From assembly GCA_019054805.1 (NCBI GenBank), contig JAHQIY010000014.1, positions 868,001-932,000 on the forward strand: 64,000 nt of DNA. Reading direction: 5' to 3'. Of this stretch, positions 1 to 16,062 are shown one piece after another (within the stretch, counting starts at the first letter, position 1; each line of letters opens with the position of its first letter). Under the pieces are notes generated by a model that was not told where the DNA came from, searched no databases, and saw only the letters and a list, made by a program, of their open reading frames with translations. Position numbers and translations under genes: made by a program. Origin of the DNA: Brachionus manjavacas (lineage: Eukaryota > Rotifera > Eurotatoria > Ploima > Brachionidae).

Positions 1-201
1 TCAACAACCGTTTACATAAAAAAACATATGCATCCATTTTATGAAAGGTTTGGAAAAAAATGGAATAAAAAATTGAATAGATTAGAGGCGAAAATTAGAG
101 TATCAGCTTTTTTAAGGAATCAGTTGAATTTAACCTATAATATGAACAAAAACACATCTCCTCATCAAATCAATCAAAGATACAGAGAAGATTTGATTTA
201 G
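1..201 (+). CDS. C-terminal exon of an unidentified protein (5' partial)
   Basis: Frame 1 is open from the first base to a TAG at 199-201, giving 66 residues. The composition is clearly protein-like in an AT-rich background: basic, with aromatic residues (a segment HPFYERFGKKWNKKLNRLE) and a hydrophilic end RYREDLI. The start lies outside the window, so the true exon boundary is unknown. I do not recognise the family. The base composition is richer in G and C than the DNA immediately downstream, which supports coding. It could also be the end of a decayed gene. Confidence 0.55.
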   Translation, partial: STTVYIKKHMHPFYERFGKKWNKKLNRLEAKIRVSAFLRNQLNLTYNMNKNTSPHQINQRYREDLI

Positions 202-2936
202 TTCATTTAAAAAAAATTTAGCAAAATTATTTTTAGAAATCGTGAAGCATTTAATTTTTCTTGATTTTTTTATAGAACCTTTTGAAAATAAAATAAGAAG
301 TTTATTTTTTCATAAATTTTATTCAATTTGGTGTTTTTTTGTGATTACTTTTTTTAAAAAATTAAAAAAAATTGACATCAACTGCATTATCAGTGAAAAG
401 GGTCTACGAGTAAACTTTGTATTCTTTTGAAAAAATATTAAAATATTTTTAATAAATTGGTTTTAATAAATTGTTTTAAATAAAAAGTCTTGCAGAATTT
501 TGACAAAAAGTGATAACTGATCGCACGTAAACTATATTCTATTTTTCATTAACAAATTTATCTGTTCAAATAAAAAATATCGTGATAATTTTTTTAATAA
601 TCAATTTAATTTTTAGTTCAAAATTTAAAGGAAAAAATTTTATGATAATTTTTATTTTAAAAATATTCCATGCAAAATCATTGAGATGAAATATGACGGT
701 GCATCTCGAGTTCTATTTAAAAAAACGAATAGCAGCATTTAGATCAATTTTGTTATTCGTAATAATAATTTTTATTGAATGTTAGCTGAACCGAATTGGC
801 AAAGTAATACAATACGAATAGTTCACCAAGAATCTTTTTAATTAAATCCAATCTTAATTTATGCAATCATTTTTTCACCACAGATGAGTGCAACTTTTTA
901 GATAATTATTTACACAATCTTTATAAACATTTCGAAATCCCAAAATAAGCAAATATTACGAAAACAATATAAAAAGTACACAACCTTTTTTTTCTTTTTA
1001 TCAAAAATAAATATTTTTTTCAAATAAATTTGGCTATATCCTGAGTTCTGGTGCAATCTTTTTGCTGTCTAATAAATTTATCTAAATTAATTTATTCAAG
1101 AATTGGAAAAAAAATTGAAATTTCTGGTTAGGTTTTTCCTGGATGACAAAAGAGTAGGTAATGTGTAGCAATAGACTAAATGCGGGTATGAAAGTTAATC
1201 GGATTCTTCTGAAATGATATGTTTGGCGTTTGTCAGCATTAATTTGGAATCATTAAAGATAAAAAAGAGCCAAAATTGCAAGAGCTCCTCCAGGCAGCAT
1301 GCTCCTAGCATAAGTTAAGATGGGAATTTTCATAATAAGTTCTAAAAGGTAGATAGTTTCTTATCTACTCAGATCCTGATTTGTTTATATGAAAAGTATT
1401 TATCCCTAAGTAAAGAAAAATTTTAAATTATTTTTAAATTCCATCCAGCGATACTTAGCCTAATTGAGTTGGTGCTATGACGCATTGGTGGCGGGGGGAT
1501 AGGGAGTTTTGGTAAATACTCGTCAAAATGCAAAAGTTTGCTTATTGAATTTGTAAACTAAACGATTTATCTAAATAGTTGAAGCATTTTTGTGTATCCA
1601 GGAACGAGAGTTGTAGTGCATTTGCGAATGTGAATTAATTATCTGAATTGAGCCTAGTTCTCAACGCTTCTAATTTGCCAAATCTCAGATTGCGATTGGC
1701 TTTGGCTCAAATGATCTGATGCTGTAAAGATTAATGTTCTCAGCAGATAGCAAATAATTCCAATTTGGAAAATTTTTTTATTTAATTATTTTTTTTAAAG
1801 ATAATAAACACGCACAAAAATCTGTCTATATATAATTGTTTTAGCAGATATTCTAAGAAACTAGAACAGGGATATGCTAATCATTTGCAAGCATGCAAAT
1901 TTTTATTTCAAAATTCAGCTCGGCAACCCTTCCAGCCATGGCACGCTAAACTTTTCTCATTTAGTTTCGACATTCTGTCACCTAGCAAAAAGTCTTGTTA
2001 TAGGTTTCCAATTTTAAAAAGATTTAAGTCGAAAAAAAAAGATTAAAGTTTGTTAAAAAATATTTGAAATTTTTTTGAAGTTTTTTTTTTTATTACAAAG
2101 TAATAATCTCCGTAATATTTTTCATTAAAAATTTACGAAAACTTTGTCTTTTTTTTGACTATTTAAAGAAACTGCACAATAATTTTGCAGAATTTTTGAA
2201 AAAAATTTCCTTTAAAAATTAAAGAATAATGTTTAGATGATTACTTTATTTTATTTTTTCAAAATTTTAAGGGTCTAATCTTCGGCCGTTTCTAGACAAC
2301 AACAAAAATTTGCCATACACAAGTAAATTTGAACTAAGGAAATATTTGGCGCTAGTAAGAATTGAGTCTTAACATCAGGATCGACATGACTTTTTTTTGC
2401 TCTAAACATTTAATTTTTAAAACAAATAAAACACGATTTTTTATTTAATCAAAAAATCAAGATAATTTTTTCCTTAATAAATTGATAAAATAAAATCTCT
2501 GGCAATAGCTTAAAATCAGCCATAAGTTACAAGTCAAGATGATCAAAGAATTGGCTCAAGGCATTGTATGGAGCGATTTAATATTTCTAGATCAATAAAA
2601 ATGATTAATTACAGTTTTGGCTTTGAAATAATTACATCAACAAATTTATCTAATTAATAAAAATCATTTAATAAAAATATAACCTATTCATTTTAGATTT
2701 AACAGTTTTTTGGTAATAAATGGATCAATTCATATTTACTACAAGGTAAAGAGAGATGGCAATTACTTTTTGAGTGCTTTGGCTAACATTTAAAGCTAAC
2801 AAAAAAACACACACACAAAATTTAATTTTTAGATTGTTCACCTTTTAATACTGAATGTTTTTTTGAGCATTTTGAATAGGCGCAAAAACTAACCATAATC
2901 AATAGTTAAAGTCTATTAATCTGTTTTTAATTCACA
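202..2936. other. Intergenic, AT-rich, no gene recognised
   Basis: Mostly poly-A/poly-T-rich DNA with stops in every frame. A somewhat GC-richer patch at about 1130-1960 has no open frame, tRNA-like fold or repeat that I can support. It could hold decayed exons or a noncoding RNA. The 5' UTR and promoter of the channel gene at 2937 should lie in the last few hundred bases, but I see no diagnostic promoter motif. Confidence 0.5.
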
Positions 2937-5900
2937 ATGGAAGATGTAGCGCTTACCACGTCCATTTTGGCCGATTCTAACTCATCAACCGTACACGACT
3001 ACTGCCATCCGACCAATTTGAGCTCACACAGCAATTTTTCATTTGGTCAAAATTTTAAAATTCAGTCGACCGCCTTGGTCGAGTTCATCAAACTAAACGA
3101 GCCTTATAAACCAAGCAGAAGCTCAATAAAAATGCAAAACAAGTCTACCAACAGGCCCAATATAATAACAGTGAGTGAAACGTCCGTGCAAAATAAATTG
3201 AAAAATACGCCCAGTTTGAGCAGAAACCAAAGTCTTCCGCTAGAAATAGGTGCTAAAAGTGAACCAGCAAAAAAATTTATGCCGAGTGAACCCAATGTGG
3301 TCAAACGGGTTAAGCTAACAAGTCGACTTGTATTTTTAAAAGTTGGCCAAATAGACACTAGAAATGAGCGGTTCGACGCCGAGGCTTTCATTGAATGTTC
3401 TTGGGAAGATGATGTCCTATTTAAGATACTTGCCGATCCGAATATGGCAAAAAATAGTAATTTTGTTTTTGTCATTTTGTCATTGTTTCGTTTATGAATG
3501 GTACTCATAGCATGATTACGGCTTTAACAACACTTCTAACCAGTGACTATGAAAAAATTTCTCATTTTTATTAAAAAATTTTAAGATTAGACTTCAAGAT
3601 CTTCTCTTTTGAAAAAAAGATTTAAGCAATTAAAGTTTAATTAGAACAGTATTTTTTGTTGACAGGATTTTATTTAGATATGAATTCGAGAATGTTTTGG
3701 TGTTTTTTTTCGGTGATTTTACTTAAAAATTATCAAAAAAATTTTGCGGAAAAAAATTCTTTTTTAAATCTAAATTGTTAATTTTTTTTAAAACTGTAGA
3801 AAAAAATAGATAAAAATTCAAATTTTTAAATTTCAAATAATGAATTTTTAGATCATTTGAAAAAAAATTATATAATTTTTAAAAAATAAATTTTTTTTTC
3901 ACATGATCAAAATTTAACCATCAACTTGAAAAAATTTTTATTCTAACCGTGAACTAACGTTGTAAATTCTAGGATTAAAGCCTAAATCCATTATTTTTTC
4001 TATTAGAGTTGAAAACATACCTTTCATGTTATAATGATTGAAATTAAATTAGCTAGGAATAAGTAATTATTATTATTTTTATTATTTATTTTTAAAAAAA
4101 TTAGGATATTTTCCAATAATAAAGCCTAAATTTAACTTTTACTGAAACAAAAAACTGAAAACTAAAAAATTGTGGAGTTAATTTCGAAATAGAAAACAAG
4201 TCAAAAGCATTAAGCTTTTTTTTTTTTTTAAGAGCAGTTTTTGAAAGAATTAAGGATAAAATTTTAAAAATTTTATAAAAAAATTAATTGAATTCGATGA
4301 GATAATTTGATTTATGTTTTATTCGCTTAAGAGTGAAGACCATTTTTTTTGTTTTGCTAAATTTAGGCTTTATTATTGGAAAATACCTATTTTTACGGTA
4401 ATTTCCAAATAATTCAAATCTAATAGTTATCTCATTCAATTAACGCCAATCCTGCCAATATACAACTTTAATTTTTTTTCTCTATATTTAATCCTTTTTT
4501 AAAAATTTTATCTTATTTTTTATTTTTTTTTTATTTAATATGTTTTTTATTAAGAGCATTAGTTTGGTACTGATTTACAAATAAAAAAATAAATATAACA
4601 TTGAAAGTATATGATTAACTTTAAAAGAAAAAAGATTGTATTTGGCCTTTACCCTTAGAGCTCACAACGCGAGTTTACGGTACTAAAAATAAAAATTTTC
4701 AATTATTTATTTTTCTCTTAGTCTTGTAAGATGAACAAAAAGACATTCCAATAAGCCGCACGGTTCAATAAATTATATTTGTTTAATTAAATGTATTTTA
4801 ATAGAAGTGGAAAAATAAAATTTTTTGATAGACTTTATTTAAAAAAATAAACATTTTAGCTTTTATTTTTTAGAAGTAAAACCACTAAATTCAAAATTAT
4901 TAAAGTAGAGATGACAGAAATTTAACATTTAAAAATATTTAAATTTACAAATTTCAAAAAAAAATAATATTTTATTCAATCATGAATATTAAATTGAGAA
5001 TTAAAATTTTTTTTTATTTACTGAAACACATTTTGTTTTATGTTGTTTATTAAATGTTTAACTACGATGCTTTTTATTTGTAATTATACTAGTGGTGCTT
5101 TATGCATGCACCAAAGTTGTGTTTTGGTCTATGAGGCTGCAATATCAAATAAAGGAATATGAAGTTTAATACTAATTAATCTAATTAAGAGAATTCAGGG
5201 TTAAATATAATTTTTACTCTTACATTTATAATCAGACATGATGTAAATTCACGTTAATAGTATAAAACCTTAAAAGTAAACTTGTTGCATATAAATTAAT
5301 ATTTTTTTTCATTTTATAGCACTTTTTTGTTGTCTTTGTGTTGGAAAAAAATTGTTAGTTTTTAAAAACAGTCATTCAACCAAGGCTTCAACAAAACATT
5401 TATCTTTACTGTTTTATACGAACTAATTATTATTTGTGTGTCATTAAAAAAAACAATTAGTCTAATCTTAAAAAAAATGAGGACCATTATCAAGCAAAAA
5501 GTATACATGGATAACTAAAAGTATTTGAAAATATAAAATGATATCAGAAATTATTCTGAAGTAGTCTTTTTTTAATCTAGAAAATAATTTATATTGAAAG
5601 ACATAGAAAGGATTAAATTAGACTATTTGTGTCCAATCTGTTATGTGAACCAGGTGTCATTATTAGCAAAATACTAGATTATAAATACAAGATGGTAGAT
5701 CTGTAATAAAATAAAGTTTTTTTTTTTTTAAACGGAATTAAAAATTACTAGAATTTAAATTAATTTCAATTTTATTTTAAAATTCGGTTTTATTACCATA
5801 AAAAAAGCCCAAAATTAAACAAATAATAAAAGTTGAGAATACTGAATCATGTTTTGAAGAAAAAATCAAATCAAAATAAATAATATCTATTGAATCTATT

Positions 5901-8900
5901 TTTTTTTGTGTTATTTTTAGGCTTTTTAAGGTATATTTTCCGCAACCTTTTTATTTAAAATTTAAATCCATCCATTTAATATATGAATTTTGAAAATAAT
6001 TTTCATTAGATAAAACAAAAAACTGAGGTATTGGTTCATTAGATATTGTTTCTTAGAGATTAAAGAAAAATTAACAGAAACTAATAAAAAAAAATTTTTG
6101 TTAAATCTTGTCCCAAATCTTTCAAGAATTTATATGAAATTGGTTATTTCAAATTTATTTTTATTTCTCTTTACCTTTTTAAATGTCTTGATTTTATTTT
6201 TTAAGATAATTTCATCAATGACTAAAAGCCAAGTTTGCTTCACATAATCGACTGCATTTTAGTAATATTCGTATAATTAGTAAAACATTTTTTCTTTTAA
6301 TAACCTTTAAAATGATTATTTATTTTTTAAAATTTTAATAGAAAATTTTTTTCCTGATCAAAGTAAAAAAAAAAATTTTTACCATTTCTTTTTGTGAGAG
6401 TGTCAGCTCAAGTTTTTTAACATTTATCTTCCCACAAGAATCTCAATGAAAAGCTTTGAAATAACATTTGGTCCGTAACTTTTTAAGCTTGGTAAGTAAT
6501 AAATAAACAAGAACAAAAAAAATAATTGTAATTATTTTGACTAACTTTTGATTTAATTTGTTCAAATTCTAATTAAAGAAAATTTTAATTCAAAAAACTA
6601 AATTTATTCTCCTAAGTAAATGGTCAAAATTCTCTGGAATATCTGGTTCAACAAGCCGAAACAATTAGCCTTGCTAGTAGTGATTTGGTCAATCTGAAAA
6701 ATATAATAAACAATATAAATCTCCTCGAGTACGATACGAATCTATTCTGGTCACCTCAGCTTTATATTGAAAACGCGATCGGTGACTTGAAGGAAGAGAT
6801 TCGGCATCGACTCGAAATAGTGGAAAAAGAGGGCTCGAATTTGCTTGACAATCCGACCTATAGACCTAAGAATGGTGAATTCAAAGAGCTTTTTAATAAC
6901 CTGACTGTCCGAGTGAGTGAAATGCGGAAATTGCGCGGTGTCTTCTACGAGCGTCTCGAGCTCTACGACTTTCCCATGGATACGCAAGAACTGTCCATAA
7001 CTTTGACCAGCAAGCGCAAGTCCAACGAAGTTGAATTTATCGAAAACTTCAAAGATGGATGCAGCATAAACACTGAGGATTTTTTGGACCAACAAGAATG
7101 GGACCTATTCAGTCATGTGAAGACTACCGAGCGCTTCATTTTCGACCCATGGCGCAAATACGAAAGAACCGGTTTTACAATTAGCTGCTTTATAGCCAGG
7201 AAACCGGGCTATTATCTTTACAAGTAAATTTAGAAAAAAAATTTTTTTATCAATTTTGTTCAAAAGTCACAAAGTGAATAATTTTACTTGACTTAAATTT
7301 TTTTTCACTTGCATTTTTAAGGTTGGCAAAAATTTTGCTCTAATATATAAAATCTAAATGCTGTATTGTTTCAAATATTTATTTAATCAGAGATGAATTT
7401 CTTCTCATCAGCTAAATGTTTTTTTTTTATCAAAAAATAAAAAAAGTATGCTAATAGTGTTTTGTTTTCTTAGAAGAAAATTAATTTTTTTTTAATTTTT
7501 AAAAAAGACAAAAAATCAAATTTTTTTTGGTCTACCGTTTTTACATTAACCATCACTGGAAATTTTTGAGAAGCTTGGTTAGGTTGAATTATGTTCATTG
7601 CAATTCCATTGCGAGAAACATTCATTTTTTTCTTAATCTGACAGATGAATAGATAAATAAGAAATAACAAAAATTAATCATATTAAAGAATGGAAATAAA
7701 TTTATGGAAAATAATTTTTTTGTTGGTAAAAAAATAGCTGGTGAAAGAAATGTAGTCCTTTGAATTGTGAAGTTCGAAGAGAAAAATTTTGCCCAAGGAT
7801 CTAAAAAAAGTGGAGTATAAAGTTAACCAAAAATTTGAGTTAAAAAAATAAAAAAATAGACGTTTTATCGGGTCCTACTAAAACACTGACCCCAGTTTTT
7901 TTGCAAAGCAAAAATATTTTCAAAAGTTTTTATATATCATTTAGTTAGAATTTTTATCTTTTTTTGTGAAAATTGAATATTTTTGTATTTTTAAAAAAAT
8001 TCAAACTAAATGATATGTAAAAATTTTTGAAAATATTTTTGCTTTGCAAAAAAATGGGGGTCAGTGTTTTAGTAGGACCCTTTTAATCAATATTTTAAAA
8101 TTTTAATTTATTTCGCTTTAATTTATTTTAATTAATTTTCATTTAAAATGTGTTTATATTAAAAATTTTAATTTTTTTTAAATCTAAATTTTAATGTTGG
8201 TTTGAAGCTTTTCTTTCAAGTTATGGAAAATTTTTTATTGGAAAGATTAAACATTTAATGTTTAAATAAAAAAATAATAAAATTTTAGTTAAATTTTGAT
8301 TAAATTTTGATCCCATGCCTTTTAAAATTACACTTTTATTGACTTTTGCGCAAGATTTTTTTTTAATTATCTAAAAAAATTGATAAATAAATTAAGTGCT
8401 TATATGTTAATATTTTTGATAACCATGCTCGGCTTTGTTCCGTTTGCTTTCGACTCAGATAAACCGCAATTTAGATGCCAAGTAACCGGTTTACTTCTTT
8501 TGACATCAGTTAATTTTCGCTGGGTTATAACACAACGCTTGCCGTCAGTCCCATACCTGACCTCATTGGATAAATATGCCATTGGCAGTTTGCTCTATTT
8601 GGTTCTTTTCTGTGTTTGGCATTCCATCATAGGCTCAAACATAATAACAAGTGATGGAAAACAGAAAGAAGATATTGATCATTACGTCCTTGTTGGTTCG
8701 ATATCATTTTGTTTTATATACAATTTATTCTATTTAGTTTGGTTTCTCAAGATGTCAAAGAGTATTAAAAAATTCCAATCTGAGGGTCTTAGAGATGCGG
8801 CCGATCAAGCCAAGAAGAGAGATAAGCTAAATAATAAAGAAGTCGAGACTGCTTTGACCATTGATGAACAGAATGACTATGAAATTTTGAAAAAATGCGT

Positions 8901-9030
8901 CAAAAAAGAGCTAAATACGAGCAAAAGCGTGGCCAAGGTTTCGAACTCGAATCCAAATTTATCTAGATCGAATCGACTTATATCTCAACCAAGCACTAAT
9001 GACCCTTCATTGTTAATCACAAATGCCTAA
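2937..9030 (+). CDS. Cys-less pentameric ligand-gated ion channel subunit (3 exons)
   Basis: Exons 2937-3456, 6617-7223 and 8397-9030 join in frame (introns 3457-6616 and 7224-8396, GT/AG; phases 1 and 2), giving about 587 residues. The extracellular domain shows FWSPQLYIENAIG, a DFPMDTQ segment matching the FPFDxQ signature, and RKPGYYLY leading into M1. The third exon holds M1 (AYMLIFLITMLGFVPFAF), M2 (TGLLLLTSVNFRWV then RLPSVPYLTSLDKY), M3 and M4. The two cysteines that flank FPFDxQ in classical Cys-loop receptors are absent. The M3-M4 loop is only about 17 residues, as in prokaryotic channels, and M4 is followed by a charged tail of about 75 residues. No signal peptide is visible; the first 130 residues are Ser/Asn-rich and low complexity, so an upstream exon is possible. 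Ligand and ion selectivity cannot be read from the sequence. Confidence 0.85.
4102..4389. repeat. Short inverted repeat in channel intron 1
   Basis: About 35 bases at 4102-4136 (containing TTTTCCAATAATAAAGCC) recur as the reverse complement at 4354-4389, separated by about 220 bases. The arms flank AT-rich DNA. This is probably a small foldback or MITE remnant inside the first intron. Confidence 0.55.
4545..4612 (+). repeat. 3' tail of a non-LTR retroelement (isolated)
   Basis: The sequence GAGCATTAGTTTGGTACTGA followed by TTTACAAATAAAAAAATAAA closely matches the 3' ends of the retroelements at 27184 and 41005. Only the 3' untranslated end appears to be present, as in a heavily 5'-truncated insertion. 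It lies in the long first intron of the channel gene. Confidence 0.6.
7870..8080. mobile_element. Foldback/MITE element with GGGTCC termini
   Basis: The left arm starts GGGTCCTACTAAAACACTGA and continues through a GCAAAGCAAAAATATTTTCA segment. The right arm is its near-perfect reverse complement, ending AGTGTTTTAGTAGGACCC. Arms are about 95 bases around a short AT-rich spacer. A possible TTTTA duplication flanks it. It lies in the second intron of the channel gene (same intron as 7224-8396). No coding capacity. Confidence 0.75.
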
Positions 9031-11467
9031 AAAGCCTTGTCTACTTCATTTGATTTTTTTGTTGTATTTACCTAATTTTAAAATAATTATAAAAATCTAT
9101 TTAGTCTTTTTAATTTTTCTAATTTTTTTATTTAAATAAATTAATTTATATTGTTCAATTGAGCTTTGAAATTAGTCATAGTGGGTGATTTATAGTTTTT
9201 TGCGAAAATTTTGGACCTATGCTAAAATATCGTCTGACTTGGGCTGTCTTCTAGAAATTTCGAAAAATGAAAAATAGAGTCAATTTCAACAAACTCAAAG
9301 TAATTCTCCTTGTAAACCGGAATCAGCATTAATAAAGAAAGAATTTTCAATCTTAAGTTCAATTTTTTTCAAAATCAAAAAAAAAATTTAAATAAAAAAA
9401 TTAAATTTTTTAAGCGAATTTTCGTAATTTTTTGTTGATTTTAGTTAACATCAAAATTTCAATAAAATGTTCTTTACATATAATCAGCTGAAGATGGTTA
9501 AATATTGCTCTTGTAATTGAATATTTTTCTTGAAGTTTTTCTTGAAATTCAATTTGAAGTTTATGCCTATTTGAAATTCTAAACTTTGATTTATTAGGTA
9601 ATTTAAATTGTAATTTAGAAGAATGAACACTCGTCAAGTCACTAAAATTTATGAACATAATAATTTCGATATTAAAAAAGCTTAATTTAAAATATTCCTC
9701 TTTTTACTTAAATCTATAAAAATTTTAATTCAAAGAATTTATCCTTATAGAATAGAATTAATATTTGATTTAATTTAAATAATTTAATGTAACATGCTTT
9801 ACATGCTTTGTAGATTTAGAAAATAAAAAATTCTCTCAATATATTGATACAATCGATTTTTATATTTAAATGTATAAACACTGATTTTTTGTAAGGTTTA
9901 TTTTCATTTAAGTTTTCGGTCAAAAATACTTCAATTGAAATTAAATCTAAATCATTGTTTTAGATTAAGAAAATTTAAAATTTAAAATTTTTAATTACTT
10001 ATTTGGAATTTAAGATTTGAATTAATTTTTTTAAATTTAATTTTTTAAGCTTTACCAAAAATTAGTTAATACATTTAAAATAAAAATCGATTGTATCAAT
10101 AGATTGAGAATTTTTTTTTTCAAATTTTTATTATTTTCTAAATTAACATAGCATGTAAAGTATGTTACATTACAATCATTAAATTAGATCAAAGATTAAT
10201 TTTAGTCTATAAAGATAAACTCTTTGAATTGATCAGCGACTTCAAGGTGCCGCAAAAAAATTTGAATTTTTTTGAATTTACCAAAATTTTGGTTCCAATT
10301 CCTAGCTACAAAGCTAAACCCATATCATTGTCCACATCGTTTACAACCAAATGTAATCTCTAGTTAAACTTAAAAAAAGGAAGATTACAATTAACTTTTT
10401 GGAAAATTTTTATGTAATTTATCGATTTAAATAAATCTAAATTGTGAATCATTAAAATGTAAATTTAGTCCTTATAGATCCACTCAAAGAGTGATCACTT
10501 CATTAAGCATCAATTTAAAAGTATATTAAATAATATTTCTCACTAGTAAAAACACATCCGGTAGAATATTTTGAACTCAATTTTAAACAAAATTTATTTC
10601 AGCATCAACTGAAAAAACATTTAAAGCTAAAAATCTAAAATTTCGATTTTTTTATTTTTTTCCAAAACAAATAAAATCTTTTCAAACCACGTTTTCATTA
10701 GAATTTTATATCTTAGCAAAAAAATTGATCAAAAGTTCTTATGATTTATTCTAGCTAATTTAGTTAGATAAGATTATAAATTTAATAGGTTATTTAAAAT
10801 AAACTAGAACATGGCTGGTTTCAAGAGCCTAGCTCGATAATAATTTTCCGATTTATTCCATAAAGCTTTAGCAACAAAATCAATAATTGATCCTGTCATT
10901 TCCATTTTAAAATATTATGTTTTAAAGTACAGGAAAATAAATCAGGCTATTAGAGATAAGCCAAATGTATGACTAAATTTTAAGTTTGATACTCAAAAAT
11001 CTTCAAAGATCTGACAAAAAAAGCTTCAGAGAGCTTTTGATTTGAATAGCTAAAAACAACGAGCTTATTAAGAAATTACACGGTGAGAAAATTGCGCTTT
11101 CCTAACCATGAATCAGCACTATTTATCAAAAAATTATGTCGAAAATTCTATTATAATAAAAACAAGGCTGTATAAAAACTCTTAAAGTTAAATAAAAAAT
11201 TCGAATTAAATTTTAAAATCAAGTGGTTGCTGCTATCCATGGGTCTTGGGCTAAAGTGGGCTTTTTTCTGCATCTTGGCCTAAACACAACTTTATTTTGC
11301 TCATTAACTCGAAGCGTTGTGAACTTAAAAAAGAAGAAAATGTACCAAATTTTCTAAATCATTTTTATTCTCACATCAAATAAGCATTTTTTAGTTTGGT
11401 TATAAAACTCTCTACGTTTTCTTTCAATTTTAGACAGATACTTGCTTTGAAAGAATGTACAGTAATC
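9031..11467. other. Intergenic between channel and TGR; includes a foldback element
   Basis: Starts with the channel 3' UTR, including an AATAAA-type signal about 100 bases downstream of the stop. It contains the long inverted repeat at 9727-10231. The rest is AT-rich with no supported gene. The TGR promoter and 5' UTR should lie just before 11468, but no motif is diagnostic. Confidence 0.5.
9727..10231. mobile_element. Foldback element with about 170-base arms
   Basis: The left arm (about 9727-9900) carries TTCAAAGAATTTATCCTTAT, then TGTAACATGCTTTACATGCT and GATACAATCGATTTTTAT. The same blocks appear in reverse-complement order in the right arm (about 10058-10231). The arms have diverged by scattered substitutions and small indels. 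No open frame. It fits a nonautonomous DNA transposon or foldback element. Confidence 0.7.
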
Positions 11468-15846
<4,379 letters not shown>

Positions 15847-15847
15847 A

Positions 15848-15944
15848 TCACAACTGTTCCTCGAGAACATAACTAATCTCGTTCACTGGACTTTTAGAAA
15901 ATGTTGCGGACGAGATTGTGTTCTCTTAAGATGAACAGTTGTGA
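15848..15944 (+). promoter_or_regulatory. SRE-like stem-loop just after the selenocysteine UGA
   Basis: TCACAACTGTTC (15848-15859) pairs with 15933-15944, GAGAACA (15863-15869) with 15919-15925, and AATCTCGT (15875-15882) with 15910-15917: 27 base pairs in three helices around a 27-base apical loop. It starts 7 bases after the UGA, the position expected of a selenocysteine redefinition element. The function is inferred. It could instead be a small inverted-repeat insertion. Confidence 0.65.
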
Positions 15945-16013
15945 GTAAAAACCCGACTGATTTTCACATTTTAAAAAAATTGTCAACTAATTGTTATAAG
16001 GATATTTGAATTT

Positions 16014-16062
16014 ATGAAGAAATTGTTTAAAACCTGAGAATTACAGGCAAATAGTTTCTGAT
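16014..16062 (+). promoter_or_regulatory. Form-2 SECIS element in the TGR 3' UTR
   Basis: ATGA at 16014-16017 is followed by an 11-base stem strand (16018-16028) that pairs fully, with two G-U wobbles, to 16049-16059. The apical part begins with AAAA (16029-16032), carrying the unpaired AA. It contains a mini-helix CCTG (16033-16036)/CAGG (16044-16047), the hallmark of form 2. The 3' side of the quartet is TGAT (16059-16062). It lies about 170 bases after the TGR stop and before an AATAAA at 16309, so it should be in the transcript. SECIS elements recruit SBP2 and EFsec for UGA decoding. Confidence 0.92.

Noticed and set aside
15926-15962. ATGA...AAAAA...TGAT at the 3' side of the hairpin as a SECIS
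   Set aside because: Only four base pairs (GTTG/CGAC) form between the quartet strands, and the strand is already used by the long hairpin. The element at 16014-16062 fits far better.
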